Source: Mucilaginibacter celer (GTDB taxonomy: Bacteria > Bacteroidota > Bacteroidia > Sphingobacteriales > Sphingobacteriaceae). From it: 64,000 bases of DNA. The notes under the pieces are model-generated. The model saw only the letters and a list, made by a program, of their open reading frames with translations, made no database searches and was not told the origin of the DNA. Shown piece by piece: positions 16,094 to 25,087 of this stretch. How positions within the stretch are numbered: the first letter of the stretch is position 1; every line of letters starts with the position of its first letter. Location: assembly GCF_003576455.2 (NCBI RefSeq), contig NZ_CP032869.1, positions 6,510,001 through 6,574,000 of the forward strand, given 5' to 3'. Position numbers and translations under genes: made by a program.

Positions 16094-16963
16094 ATGAACC
16101 CCAGGTTAAGCCTCATTATTGGCATTTTATGCATTTCCTTCTCGCCTATATTTGTTAAGCTGGCCGGTGTATCGCCAATTGGCTCGGCATTTTACAGGGT
16201 TTTTGTAGCCTGGGTATGCCTGGTGCCTTATTGCATTTTTAAAAGAAAACTGAAGATTGATAAAAGGCAACTCCTTATTTCTGTAGCAGCCGGTATGGTT
16301 TTCGCACTTGATATTGCAGTCTGGAATATTTCACTGCTAAAAATCAGCGCCACAGTTTCAACCCTTATTGCCAACCTGGCCCCGGTATGGGTGGGCCTGT
16401 TGAGTTTTTTGCTGTTCAGAAAAGCATCGGGCAGGTTGTTTTGGATAGGCACTATTATTGCCGTTGCCGGCATGGTGATCCTGGTGGGCTACCAGCATAT
16501 TTTACACCTCGAATTAAACACCGGCATATTACTGGCTGTGCTGGCCAGCTTTTTTTATGCCACCTATATCATGATTACCAAAAATATAATGGCTGGTATT
16601 GATGTGTTTACCTTTATGTTTTACAGTATGCTGAGCGCCAGTGTTTTTTTACTGCTGATAAACGGGTATATGCACAATAATATTACCCATCTTTCATTAA
16701 AAGTATGGTTGTGTTTTATTGGGATGGGATTGATTTGCCAACTGGCCGGATGGATTACCATTAATTATTCTTTAAGATATCTTGAATCTACCAGGGTATC
16801 TATCGCCTTACTTAGCCAAACTGTATTTGCAGGTTTGCTTGCTGCTTTTTTGCTTGATGAACGCCTGGGGTTTAATGAGATATTAGGTAGTGTTATTGTT
16901 TTAGGAGGCATAGCGGTAACATTTTTAAAGCCCCGCGGCCGAAAAGAAGATGTTATGGCTTAA
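16094..16963 (+). CDS. EamA/DMT superfamily transporter
   Basis: A 289-residue inner-membrane protein with about ten hydrophobic helices arranged as two EamA repeats. The first starts MNPRLSLIIGILCISFSPIFVKL, the second near residue 140 (TGILLAVLASFFYATYIMITKN). Typical DMT features are the VSTLIANLAPVWVGLLSFLLF segment and the C-terminal SVIVLGGIAVTFLKPRGRK. These carriers export or import amino acids, nucleosides or other metabolites; the substrate cannot be told. The next small gene lies 12 bp downstream and is probably cotranscribed. Confidence 0.9.
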   Translation: MNPRLSLIIGILCISFSPIFVKLAGVSPIGSAFYRVFVAWVCLVPYCIFKRKLKIDKRQLLISVAAGMVFALDIAVWNISLLKISATVSTLIANLAPVWVGLLSFLLFRKASGRLFWIGTIIAVAGMVILVGYQHILHLELNTGILLAVLASFFYATYIMITKNIMAGIDVFTFMFYSMLSASVFLLLINGYMHNNITHLSLKVWLCFIGMGLICQLAGWITINYSLRYLESTRVSIALLSQTVFAGLLAAFLLDERLGFNEILGSVIVLGGIAVTFLKPRGRKEDVMA

Positions 16964-16975
16964 TTTTTCCGCAAA

Positions 16976-17461
16976 ATGAACCTATACCCTTATCAGAATT
17001 TTAATATTATCAGTCCGCTTCGGCCGGAAGAAGCAGAAGTCTGCTTGTATAACCTCGCTGCCCCCGATTTTACCAATCCTAAAAATATAAGATACCCGAA
17101 TTATAACGGTATAGTAGCTAATGGAAGGCTTGAGATTGAGAAAACAAGGGAAGGCAAGAGAGGGCCAATGATAAGTTTAAAGGGGAACATTCTTACAATC
17201 AACGAAGGAAGTAAGACAGCCATAAAAGTATCTCCAGCCGGATGGAGCGCATTGTCTGTTTTTTTATTTCTTTTGCTCGAGTTTATGCTTACTTACATGG
17301 TATTTGCGGGTGAAGGTAAAGGGATTACTTTTTGGATACCTATTGTTGTTGGCCTGTTTGGATATTTCCTGCTAATAGTATTTGTAAAATACGAAACCGG
17401 AATATATCGCAGGATTTTACTCAAAACACTAAACGGCAGGCTTGCCTCAAAAGAGGAGTGA
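16976..17461 (+). CDS. Hypothetical membrane protein with two helices
   Basis: A 161-residue protein of unknown family. Residues 1-80 are polar, apparently a cytosolic beta-rich domain (ISPLRPEEAEVCLYNLAAPDF). Two adjacent hydrophobic helices follow (about 85-106, LSVFLFLLLEFMLTYMVFA, and 115-137, WIPIVVGLFGYFLLIVF), then a short basic tail ending ASKEE. The two-helix hairpin after a soluble domain recalls small PH-like membrane proteins, but I cannot assign it. It lies 12 bp after the DMT transporter gene and 92 bp before dnaG. Confidence 0.6.
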   Translation: MNLYPYQNFNIISPLRPEEAEVCLYNLAAPDFTNPKNIRYPNYNGIVANGRLEIEKTREGKRGPMISLKGNILTINEGSKTAIKVSPAGWSALSVFLFLLLEFMLTYMVFAGEGKGITFWIPIVVGLFGYFLLIVFVKYETGIYRRILLKTLNGRLASKEE

Positions 17462-17535
17462 ATTTTAAACCACTCGTTATCAAACAAAACCGTATTTTAA
17501 CGTTTTCGAATTTAGAGCGAGGGATGATCTTTGCC

Positions 17536-17543
17536 TACATTTG
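17536..17543 (+). promoter_or_regulatory. Predicted dnaG promoter -7 element
   Basis: TACATTTG matches TAnnTTTG, with TTTA 21 bp upstream. The start point would lie within about 5 bp of the dnaG ATG (17554), so the mRNA would be nearly leaderless. Confidence 0.4.
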
Positions 17544-17553
17544 CACTTAACTC

Positions 17554-19497
17554 ATGATCCAAAAATCCACTATCGACCGTATTATGGAAGCCATCGACAT
17601 TGTTGAGGTGATAGGGGAATTTGTGCAGTTAAAAAAGCGCGGAGCAAATTATGTAGGCCTCTCGCCATTCGCCAACGAGCGTACACCATCGTTTACGGTA
17701 TCGCCTGCCAAAGGTATTTTTAAAGATTTCTCTACAGGTAAAGGCGGTTCGGCAGTTACTTTTTTGATGGAGCTTGAAAAATTCAGCTACCCGGAAGCGC
17801 TAAAATGGCTTGCCAAAAAATACGGCATCGAGGTAGAGGAAACAGTTGAAGCTCCCGAAAACCGGGAAGAAGAATTGCATCGTGAAGGTCTCATGATCGT
17901 TACGGCATTTGCTGCCAAATACTTTCATGAAGCCATGCTGAATACCGAAGAGGGACAAAGCATAGGCCTGAGTTATTTTAAGGAACGGGGCTTTAATGCC
18001 GAAACGATTAAAAAGTTTGAGTTAGGCTACTCGCCCGATCAATGGGAGGCCTTTACCGGTTCGGCCATAAATCAGGGCTATAAAGAACAATTTCTGGTAG
18101 AGAGCGGCCTCTCGGTAAAGCGCGATAACGGTTCGCTGTTCGATAGGTATCGCGGCCGGGTAATGTTCCCTATTCATAGTTTTACGGGCCGGGTAATCGG
18201 TTTTGGCGGCCGTACGCTAAAAAAAGATAAAAACGTAGCCAAATACGTTAACTCGCCCGAGTCGGAAATCTACCATAAATCAAACATCCTTTACGGGCTT
18301 TACTTTGCCAAGAAAGCTATCCGCGAGCAGGATAACTGTTATTTGGTTGAGGGTTATGCCGATGTGCTTTCGGTGCACCAGGCCGGGGTTGAAAACGTGG
18401 TGGCTTCATCAGGTACATCGCTCACTACCGAGCAGATTAAACTGATTGCCCGCTTTACCAAAAATATCACCATTTTATATGATGGCGATGCGGCGGGGAT
18501 TAAGGCATCCCTTCGCGGCCTGGATATGATTTTAGAGGCCGGGCTAAATGTAAAGGTAGTATCCTTTCCGGATGGGCACGACCCGGATTCGTTTGTGCAA
18601 TCCAAAGGATCGAATGCGTTTAAAAAGCACATCGACGAAAACAAAAAAGATTTTATTCTTTATAAAACCCAGATCCTGCTTAAAGAGGTTGGCAACGACC
18701 CCATAAAGAAAGCTGATGTGATCAGGGAGATTGTGGAAAGCATTGCCAAAATTCCTGATAGCATTAAAGCTTCGGTATTTATAAAGGAGTGCAGCAGTTT
18801 ATTGCAGATAGATGAGCGGGCGCTGCTATCGGAGCTGAATAAGATGCGCACGGCCAAGGCAAAAAAGGATGAGCAACAAAGGCAACAGCAAAGCAGTCGC
18901 TTTGAAGAAATGCCCGACGAGCCGCATTTTTTTGACGAACCGGTTGAGCTTAACACACCTGCTGTAAAAGATGAAAGCCACCAGGAGAAAGAAATTATTC
19001 GTTTGCTGTTGCTTTACGGTAGCCGGATGATTGATTGGGATGGCATTGCCAATACTTACATAGGCCCGTTCATGATAGCCGAGCTAAGCGATGTTACCTT
19101 CGAGCACCCGGTTTGCAGGCAGTTTGCCGAGATTTACCGTACGCAGGTAGAGAATGGCGAATTGCCCGAGGATTCGTTCTTTATCCATCATCCTGATAAA
19201 AACATTGTCGATCTGGCGGTGAACATGTTAGCAACCCGATATCAGTTAAGCGATAACTGGTACGAAATGCATAAAATTACCGTGCACGATGAGCAGGTAA
19301 ATATGAAAGCCACCATTCTTGGTGCCATCTTTCATCTAAAAAAACACAAGGTGGGTAAAATATTGGATGATCTGCGCTCGCAACTGCAAAAAGCAGATAA
19401 TGAGGCCGACCAGGAAATACTGCTTAACCAGTATGTGAAGATGAAAAAAGTTGAAAAATCCATTTCTGATTTCCTTGGTTCGGTAATTATTAAATAA
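17554..19497 (+). CDS. dnaG: DNA primase, zinc-ligand residues missing
   Basis: A 647-residue DnaG that makes RNA primers at the fork. The N-terminal CHC2-type domain (1-100) has the fold signature (GANYVGLSPFANERTPSFTV) but all four zinc ligands are replaced: Ser37, Ala40, Asp58 and Thr61 stand where Cys, His, Cys, Cys are expected. The RNA polymerase core (about 125-330) is intact, with YRGRVMFPIHSFTGRVIGFGGR, the Toprim motif LVEGYADVLSVHQAG and ILYDGDAAGIKAS. A DnaB-binding C-terminal domain follows a Gln-rich linker near residue 445. The stop overlaps the yraN start by one base. Confidence 0.95.
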   Translation: MIQKSTIDRIMEAIDIVEVIGEFVQLKKRGANYVGLSPFANERTPSFTVSPAKGIFKDFSTGKGGSAVTFLMELEKFSYPEALKWLAKKYGIEVEETVEAPENREEELHREGLMIVTAFAAKYFHEAMLNTEEGQSIGLSYFKERGFNAETIKKFELGYSPDQWEAFTGSAINQGYKEQFLVESGLSVKRDNGSLFDRYRGRVMFPIHSFTGRVIGFGGRTLKKDKNVAKYVNSPESEIYHKSNILYGLYFAKKAIREQDNCYLVEGYADVLSVHQAGVENVVASSGTSLTTEQIKLIARFTKNITILYDGDAAGIKASLRGLDMILEAGLNVKVVSFPDGHDPDSFVQSKGSNAFKKHIDENKKDFILYKTQILLKEVGNDPIKKADVIREIVESIAKIPDSIKASVFIKECSSLLQIDERALLSELNKMRTAKAKKDEQQRQQQSSRFEEMPDEPHFFDEPVELNTPAVKDESHQEKEIIRLLLLYGSRMIDWDGIANTYIGPFMIAELSDVTFEHPVCRQFAEIYRTQVENGELPEDSFFIHHPDKNIVDLAVNMLATRYQLSDNWYEMHKITVHDEQVNMKATILGAIFHLKKHKVGKILDDLRSQLQKADNEADQEILLNQYVKMKKVEKSISDFLGSVIIK

Positions 19498-19865
19498 TGG
19501 CCAAACACCTGCAATTGGGCCGCGATGGCGAAGTACTGGCAAAAGCCCACCTCGAAAAAAACGGCTACGAAATTCTTGACGAGAACTGGACTTTTGGAAA
19601 AGCCGAGATAGATATCATTGCTTATAAACACAAGGTTATTATATTTACCGAAGTAAAAACCCGTACAGGCAACAGCTTTGGCGAACCCGAGGATTTTGTT
19701 GATAACCGCAAGCAAAGGCTGCTGGCCGATGCCGCCGATGAATACATTTACCTCATGAACCATCAGGGCGAAGTGCGCTTTGATATCATTGCTATTTTGT
19801 TTGATAAAACGGGCAATTACATACTAAACCATATTGAAGATGCGTTTTGGCCTTCGGCCACATAA
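19497..19865 (+). CDS. YraN family (UPF0102) endonuclease-like protein
   Basis: A 122-residue protein of the UPF0102/YraN family, a restriction-endonuclease-like fold related to Holliday-junction resolvases. The nuclease core is visible: GRDGEVLAKAHLEKNGY, then GKAEIDIIAY and IIFTEVKTRTG (the E..D...E.K pattern at about residues 36-54), then RKQRLLADAADEY. The biochemical role is not established; genome maintenance or DNA uptake are suggested for relatives. Its ATG overlaps the dnaG stop, so the two are translationally coupled, which fits a DNA-related role. Confidence 0.9.
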   Translation: MAKHLQLGRDGEVLAKAHLEKNGYEILDENWTFGKAEIDIIAYKHKVIIFTEVKTRTGNSFGEPEDFVDNRKQRLLADAADEYIYLMNHQGEVRFDIIAILFDKTGNYILNHIEDAFWPSAT

Positions 19866-19869
19866 CATT

Positions 19870-20946
19870 ATGAATAACAAGATAAAGCTATTTTTTACCG
19901 CCCTTGCCCTAACGGCTTTCGGTTACGGCTGTAAGCACAATCCCGATACATCAGCCAACGATTATTCGATAACCCCCGAAGCAGGAACCACTTACAAAGC
20001 CGGCGATAAAATCGACATCAAAGTTGGATACCCGAAAGACAGTAAAAAAGTAGACTCGGTGGTGTATCTGCTGGATTCGGCCAGGATCACTACGAGTAAA
20101 GATACCGCCGTCGTTAGTCTTAAAACGGATAGCATTGGTTTAGGCATCAGGATAATTACAGCCAAGGTATACGCTGCCGGCACCAGCAACGAGGTATCAA
20201 CCAATATCCTGTTACTGGCAGCCAAAGCTCCCGCAAGGTACACTTACAAGGTTGAAAAAACTTTTCCGCATGATACCGCCGCCTATACTGAAGGACTGCA
20301 GTATGTTGACGGCATTTTGTACGAAAGCCTTGGCGATTATGAACATTCATCTATCCGCAAGGTTGATTTGAACACCGGCAAAGTTTTGCAGGAAACCAAA
20401 CTGGACGGCAAATACTTTGGCGAAGGCTTATCGGTAGTGGGCGACAAGGTAGTTCAGCTTACCTGGAAAGAGAAGGTTGGTTTTGTGTACGATAAAAATA
20501 CGCTCAAACTGCTAAACAACTTTTCCAACAATATTGGCCCCGAAGGCTGGGGAATGTGTTATGATGGTACTAAACTATACATGGACGATAGCACCAACCG
20601 CATCTGGTTTTTAGATAAAAACGATTATCACCAGATTGGTCATATCGATGTTTGTGATGATAAACAGCAGATTGATTCGATTAACGAACTGGAATACATC
20701 AACGGTAAAATTTACGCCAACGTTTATCAAACCGATAATATCCTGGTAATAAATCCCAAAACCGGTGCCGTTGAGCAGGTGATTGATATGAAGGAGATTT
20801 ACCCGGTGGCCGGCCGTCCGCAGGATAGGGATTGGAATAATAACGTGTTGAATGGTATTGCGTGGGATGCTAAAGGCCAGCGATTGTTTGTAACCGGAAA
20901 AAAATGGCCGCATTTGTACCAGGTGAAGTTTGTACCGGTCCCTTAA
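19870..20946 (+). CDS. Glutaminyl-peptide cyclotransferase, lipoprotein
   Basis: A 358-residue lipoprotein. The start is placed at 19870, where MNNKIKLFFTALALTAFGYGC is a proper lipoprotein signal (lipid Cys at residue 21); an upstream in-frame Met would overlap yraN. Residues 25-120 look like an Ig-type domain. The rest is the five-bladed propeller of plant/bacterial glutamine cyclotransferases: FPHDTAAYTEGLQYVDG, ESLGDYEHSSIRKVDL, GWGMCYDG, NELEYINGKIYANVYQTD, LNGIAWD near the end. The enzyme turns N-terminal Gln into pyroglutamate, here outside the cytoplasmic membrane. It lies 4 bp after yraN. Confidence 0.9.
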   Translation: MNNKIKLFFTALALTAFGYGCKHNPDTSANDYSITPEAGTTYKAGDKIDIKVGYPKDSKKVDSVVYLLDSARITTSKDTAVVSLKTDSIGLGIRIITAKVYAAGTSNEVSTNILLLAAKAPARYTYKVEKTFPHDTAAYTEGLQYVDGILYESLGDYEHSSIRKVDLNTGKVLQETKLDGKYFGEGLSVVGDKVVQLTWKEKVGFVYDKNTLKLLNNFSNNIGPEGWGMCYDGTKLYMDDSTNRIWFLDKNDYHQIGHIDVCDDKQQIDSINELEYINGKIYANVYQTDNILVINPKTGAVEQVIDMKEIYPVAGRPQDRDWNNNVLNGIAWDAKGQRLFVTGKKWPHLYQVKFVPVP

Positions 20947-20980
20947 GCGCCCTAACCCCATGAAGGGGGAACTATGGTTC

Positions 20981-21034
20981 GAAAAAAAAATGTATAACAG
21001 AAACGCCCGGATTTCCGGGCGTTTCTGTTATACA
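20981..21034 (-). terminator. Strong terminator after pgi
   Basis: A perfect 20-bp stem, TGTATAACAGAAACGCCCGG and its complement, with loop ATTT. On the minus strand it is followed by nine T. It may also stop the convergent gene, but there is no T run on that side. Confidence 0.8.
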
Positions 21035-21087
21035 GTAGTACGCCCCTTTAGGGCATAATCATAAATTAAAAAATCAAGCTTTTAAGC

Positions 21088-21196
21088 TCCCCTCTTGAGA
21101 GGGGGCGCGGTGGGAAAGAGCGAGCGCAGGGGTGTGTTATACAAGCGATGAACCTCGCGCAGAATAACACACCCCTCCACCCCTCTCAAGAGGGGA
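21088..21196. repeat. Nested palindrome TCCCCTCTTGAGAGGGG
   Basis: Outer 17-bp perfect arms (21088-21104 and 21180-21196) enclose inner 12-bp perfect arms GGGGTGTGTTAT (21129-21140) and ATAACACACCCC (21164-21175). Confidence 0.85.
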
Positions 21197-21262
21197 ATCG
21201 CACAATTCCGCCGCTTTTTGCTTAGGTTGACGGCTATGCCCTTCAGGGGGCCGCGGGGGCGA

Positions 21263-22909
21263 TTACCTCCAGGCTTTATATTGATTAATCAAACCATTGG
21301 TTGATGAATCATGGCTGCTGATCTCAGCATCATCTTTCAACTCAGGCAAAATTTTACCCGCAAGCTGTTTACCAAGCTCAACTCCCCACTGGTCAAAGCT
21401 GTAAATATTCCAGATTATACCCTGGGTGAAGATCTTGTGCTCATACGCCGCAATTAACGCGCCTAATGTATAAGGTGTGATCTTTTTAATCAGGAACGAG
21501 TTTGTTGGGCGGTTACCTTCAAATACTTTAAATGGCGCGATCTTGGCAATTTCTTCGTCCGATTTACCGGCAGCTTTCAACTCTTCAATAACCACTTCTT
21601 CGGTTTTACCGTTCATCAAAGCTTCTGTTTGGGCAAAGAAATTTGATAACAGCATATTGTGGTGCTCGCCCAACGGATTGTGTGATTGTGCAGGAGCGAT
21701 AAAATCGGCAGGGATTAATTTTGTGCCCTGGTGAATTAACTGGTAAAACGCGTGCTGGCCATTGGTGCCGGGCTCGCCCCAGATAATCGGGCCGGTTGAG
21801 TAATCAACATCTTTACCGTTGCGGTCAACGTGTTTACCATTACTTTCCATATCACCCTGCTGGAAGTATGCCGAGAAACGGTGCAGGTACTGATCGTAAG
21901 GCAAAATTACATTGGTTTCAGCCTCGAAGAAGTTGTTGTACCAGATGCCTAACAAGCCCATAATAACCGGGATGTTCTGGTCAAATTCGGCAGTTTTAAA
22001 GTGGTTATCAGTGGCGTGCGCACCGGCAAGCAAATCGGCAAAGTTTTCAAAGCCAATGCTCAGGGCAATTGACAAGCCGATAGCGCTCCATAAAGAATAA
22101 CGGCCGCCTACCCAATCCCAAAACTCAAACATGTTTTTGGTATCTATACCAAATTTTTCAACCGCGGCAGCGTTGGTTGAAAGGGCCGCGAAGTGCTTAG
22201 CCACATCAGCCTCGGTAGCACCGCTGGCCAAAAACCAATCGCGGGCGCTGTGGGCATTACCCATGGTTTCCTGCGTGGTGAAAGTTTTTGAAGCTACCAG
22301 GAATAAAGTAGTTTCAGGGTCAACCGATTTAAGGGTTTCAACAATATGAGTACCATCCACGTTGGATACGAAGTGGAGGTTCAAATGATTTTTATAAGCT
22401 TTCAAAGCTTCGGTAACCATTACCGGGCCCAGGTCCGAACCGCCGATGCCGATGTTCACCACATCGGTGATTGCTTTGCCGGTATAGCCTTTCCATTCGC
22501 CGCTGATGATGGCTTCACTGAAAGCTTTCATCTGATCAAGCACTTTATTTACATCGGGCATAACATCTTTGCCATCAACATAAATAGGTGTGTTGCTGCG
22601 GTTACGCAAAGCGATGTGCAGCACCGGGCGGCCTTCGGTTACATTGATTTTTTCGCCGCTGTACATGGCTTCAATCGCCTCTTTTAACGAACATTCTTTA
22701 GCCAGCTGGATCAGTAAAGCAAGGGTTTCGTCGTTGATACGGTTTTTTGAATAATCTAACAGGATATCCTCAAACTGGATAGAAAATTTATTAAAGCGCT
22801 GATCATCAGCATCGAATAGTTCTTTAAGGCTTTTTGATACGATGGAGATGTAATGATCTGTAAGGTATTTATACGCCTGGGTTGTTGTAAAATCGGTAGT
22901 TGGCAGCAT
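21263..22909 (-). CDS. pgi: Glucose-6-phosphate isomerase
   Basis: A 548-residue PGI, near the E. coli length of 549. Sugar-isomerase signatures are GYTGKAITDVVNIGIGGSDLGP, FLVASKTFTTQETMGN, the GGRYSLWSAIGLS segment near residue 265 and the C-terminal GVELGKQLAGKI. It interconverts glucose-6-phosphate and fructose-6-phosphate in glycolysis. The start is set at 22909 because the upstream TTG that also keeps the frame open is part of the promoter's TACTTTTG element, so it would not be in the mRNA. It is a single gene. Confidence 0.97.
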   Translation of the reverse strand: MLPTTDFTTTQAYKYLTDHYISIVSKSLKELFDADDQRFNKFSIQFEDILLDYSKNRINDETLALLIQLAKECSLKEAIEAMYSGEKINVTEGRPVLHIALRNRSNTPIYVDGKDVMPDVNKVLDQMKAFSEAIISGEWKGYTGKAITDVVNIGIGGSDLGPVMVTEALKAYKNHLNLHFVSNVDGTHIVETLKSVDPETTLFLVASKTFTTQETMGNAHSARDWFLASGATEADVAKHFAALSTNAAAVEKFGIDTKNMFEFWDWVGGRYSLWSAIGLSIALSIGFENFADLLAGAHATDNHFKTAEFDQNIPVIMGLLGIWYNNFFEAETNVILPYDQYLHRFSAYFQQGDMESNGKHVDRNGKDVDYSTGPIIWGEPGTNGQHAFYQLIHQGTKLIPADFIAPAQSHNPLGEHHNMLLSNFFAQTEALMNGKTEEVVIEELKAAGKSDEEIAKIAPFKVFEGNRPTNSFLIKKITPYTLGALIAAYEHKIFTQGIIWNIYSFDQWGVELGKQLAGKILPELKDDAEISSHDSSTNGLINQYKAWR

Positions 22910-22927
22910 AATTGTGTTGTTTTTTAA

Positions 22928-22935
22928 CAAAAGTA
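22928..22935 (-). promoter_or_regulatory. Predicted pgi promoter -7 element
   Basis: TACTTTTG on the minus strand matches TAnnTTTG. Transcription would begin about 10 nt before the ATG at 22909. Confidence 0.5.
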
Positions 22936-23162
22936 AAAAGTTAATTGTAAGGTAGCTGTTAAATAAAATAATAGTCTGGCATAGTGTTGGTTAAACACCG
23001 TACGGATAGTGTTTGTTTTACACCTAAAAATTATGAGAATTACAAAAGAATTACAAAATAATTTAGGAATTTAAAATTTTTATTTATCATATTTGTATCG
23101 ATGATAATCAAATGAGGTATTTATCATCAATATGTCAATTTACTTTAAAAACACGTACTGCT

Positions 23163-23600
23163 ATGTTTGAAAAACTGTTTTTGCTTGTAAAAGATAACGC
23201 CGGGATGGCTGTTATCAACAACCCGATAATTCCGGCAAAACACCACGATGCGGTAATCAATGAAGCTTCAAGTTCTATCATCGAAGTTTTAAAGGGCCAG
23301 TTAGAGAGTGGTAAAGTAAAAGAATTGATCAAGTATTTTCAGTTTTCGGGTAGTTACAATAATTCATTAGTATCAAGCATCACCAACAGCTTTGCAAACA
23401 AATTGAATACTTTTTATAGTATCGATCCGGCTAATGCTTTAGCTACCGCAAAAGCATTGATCCCTACCGTAATGAATGAGTTGGTTAAAGAAACCAAAAG
23501 CGGCGAGGCTAAAGAGTTTGCTTTAGGCGCTATGCTTACCAAGCTTAACGGTAACCGTACGGATTTAAATCCGCTTGTAAAAAACCTGATGGTTGCTTAA
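23163..23600 (+). CDS. Hypothetical conserved protein, helical
   Basis: A 145-residue protein I cannot name. From the ATG at 23163 it reads MFEKLFLLVKDNAGMAVINN and continues as mostly amphipathic helices with many Ala/Ser/Asn (SSSIIEVLKGQLESGKVKEL, ALATAKALIPTVMNEL), ending NPLVKNLMVA. The length, helical content and the opening recall DUF937-type small proteins, but that is only a resemblance. There is no signal peptide or membrane helix. A CATATTTG promoter-like box lies about 75 bp upstream and a terminator follows, so it is a single-gene unit. Confidence 0.6.
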   Translation: MFEKLFLLVKDNAGMAVINNPIIPAKHHDAVINEASSSIIEVLKGQLESGKVKELIKYFQFSGSYNNSLVSSITNSFANKLNTFYSIDPANALATAKALIPTVMNELVKETKSGEAKEFALGAMLTKLNGNRTDLNPLVKNLMVA

Positions 23601-23633
23601 CAATATTATATTATTACATCTACCTACCGGAAA

Positions 23634-23672
23634 GGCCTGCAGATTGTTAATCAATTTGCAGGTCTTTTTTTT
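23634..23672 (+). terminator. Terminator before prfB
   Basis: CCTGCAGATTG pairs with CAATTTGCAGG (one G-T pair) and is followed by TC and eight T. It lies about 35 bp after the stop at 23600. Confidence 0.8.
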
Positions 23673-23673
23673 A

Positions 23674-23704
23674 TTTAGGGCGATTTTCAAATTGCATATA
23701 TTTG
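23674..23704 (+). promoter_or_regulatory. Predicted prfB promoter
   Basis: TTTA (23674-23677) and TATATTTG (23697-23704) with 19 bp spacing fit the Bacteroidota consensus. The start point would be at or next to the prfB ATG (23709). Confidence 0.45.
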
Positions 23705-23708
23705 CTGC

Positions 23709-24801
23709 ATGACTAAAGAACAGGTTCAGGATTTAAGGGATAGAGTAACTTCCCTGAGGAGGCATCTTTGACATTGATAAGAAGCTCGAATTACTACACG
23801 AAGAACAGGAAATAACCATCGGTCCGCATTTTTGGGATCACCCTAAAGAGGCCGAGAAAGTGCTGGCATCCATCAAAACAAAAAAAGTTTGGACAGATGC
23901 CTTTCAAAAAGTAGTATCGGTAGTTGACGATGCCGTGGTGATGTTTGAATTTTACCAGGGCGGCGATGCCACCGAGGCCGAAATGCAGGAGCAGTTTAAT
24001 ATCGCCATAAAAGCGGTTGAAGAGCTTGAATTTAAAAACATGCTCTCGGCCGAAGAGGATCAGTTGAACGCCGTATTACAGATCACTGCCGGTGCCGGTG
24101 GTACCGAAAGCTGCGACTGGGCCGGTATGCTGATGCGTATGTATATTATGTGGGGCGAAAAAAACGGTTACAAAGTAACCGAGCAGGATTACCAGGAAGG
24201 TGATGTTGCCGGTGTTAAAACCGTTACCCTACAGCTGGAAGGTGAATTTGCCTATGGCTATCTTAAAGGCGAAAATGGGGTGCACCGCCTGGTGCGTGTA
24301 TCGCCGTTTGATGCCAATGCAAAACGCCATACCTCATTTGCATCGGTATATGTTTACCCCTTGGTTGACGATACTATCGAGATTGAGGTTAACCCGGCCG
24401 ATATCGAATTTGAAACCTTCCGCTCGGGCGGTGCAGGTGGACAGAACGTGAACAAGGTTGAAACCGCAGTACGTTTATATCACAAACCATCGGGCATTAT
24501 CATCAAAAACCAGGAATCGCGCTCGCAATTACAGAATAAAGATAATGCTATTCGCTTGCTGAAATCGCAGTTGTATGAAATTGAGATGCGTAAGCGTATG
24601 GAACTCACCAACGCCATTGAAGGCAATAAAAAGAAAATTGAATGGGGATCGCAAATCCGGAACTACGTGCTGCACCCGTACAAACTGGTGAAAGACCTGC
24701 GTACCGATCATGAAACATCGAATGCGGCTGCCGTACTTGATGGTGATCTGGATGATTTTCTGAAAGCTTACCTGATGGAGTTTGGCGGGCCGAAGAGTTA
24801 A
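23709..24801 (+). CDS. prfB: Peptide chain release factor 2, programmed +1 frameshift
   Basis: RF2 terminates translation at UGA and UAA. The ATG at 23709 opens 20 codons ending at an in-frame TGA (23769-23771). Reading resumes in the +1 frame at 23770 (join 23709..23768, 23770..24801; 363 residues). The site is AGG AGG CAT CTT TGA C: a Shine-Dalgarno-like AGGAGG three bases before the CTT slip codon, as in E. coli prfB. The catalytic GGQ loop is in FRSGGAGGQNVNKVETAVR, and the SPF tripeptide that reads UGA is in VRVSPFDANAKRHTS. Low RF2 favours the frameshift and so more RF2. Confidence 0.97.
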
Positions 24802-24811
24802 AACCAACACT

Positions 24812-24893
24812 CGTCATTGAGAGGTACGAAGCAATCGCGGACTATACAGGGCGGACCTGCCTACTTGCGATTGCTTCGTTCCTTATAATGACG
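24812..24893. repeat. REP-like palindrome, copy 3
   Basis: The 27-bp arms (24812-24838 and 24867-24893, four mismatches) centre on TACGAAGCAATCGC and its complement. The spacer, read in reverse, contains CGCCCTGTATAG and CAAGTAG, as in copies 2 and 4. Confidence 0.85.
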
Positions 24894-25003
24894 TAATCGT
24901 AAATGTCTGATTATCAAATATGTTTTTTTACACGTCATCACGTTTTTTTTCAGGGTTTTCCCTGATGGATACTCGCAATGACGAACTTTATAGAATGTAA
25001 TTT

Positions 25004-25042
25004 AAAAAACGGAGTTATCAGAAATGATACTCCGTTTTTTGT
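25004..25042 (+). terminator. Hairpin terminator between prfB and the esterase gene
   Basis: ACGGAGT-T-ATCA pairs with TGATACTCCGT across a GAAA loop, flanked by A and T runs on both sides, so it could work in either direction. It lies 200 bp after prfB. Confidence 0.7.
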
Positions 25043-25087
25043 TTTAGGCAGATTAATTGTATTTTGTACACATCCAATTTGCCTTAA

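Larger units (their letters stand above)
20947..21262. other. Convergent intergenic region with terminator and G/C-rich palindromes
   Basis: It lies between two convergent genes and contains no gene. It holds a 20-bp perfect hairpin (20991-21034), a nested palindrome (21088-21196) and two outward CCCCTGAAGGGG-like units (about 20956-20970 and 21238-21252). Confidence 0.7.

Noticed and set aside
22910..22930. Upstream TTG start for pgi
   Set aside because: The TTG is part of the promoter's TACTTTTG element, so it would not be transcribed; the ATG at 22909 gives the usual length.
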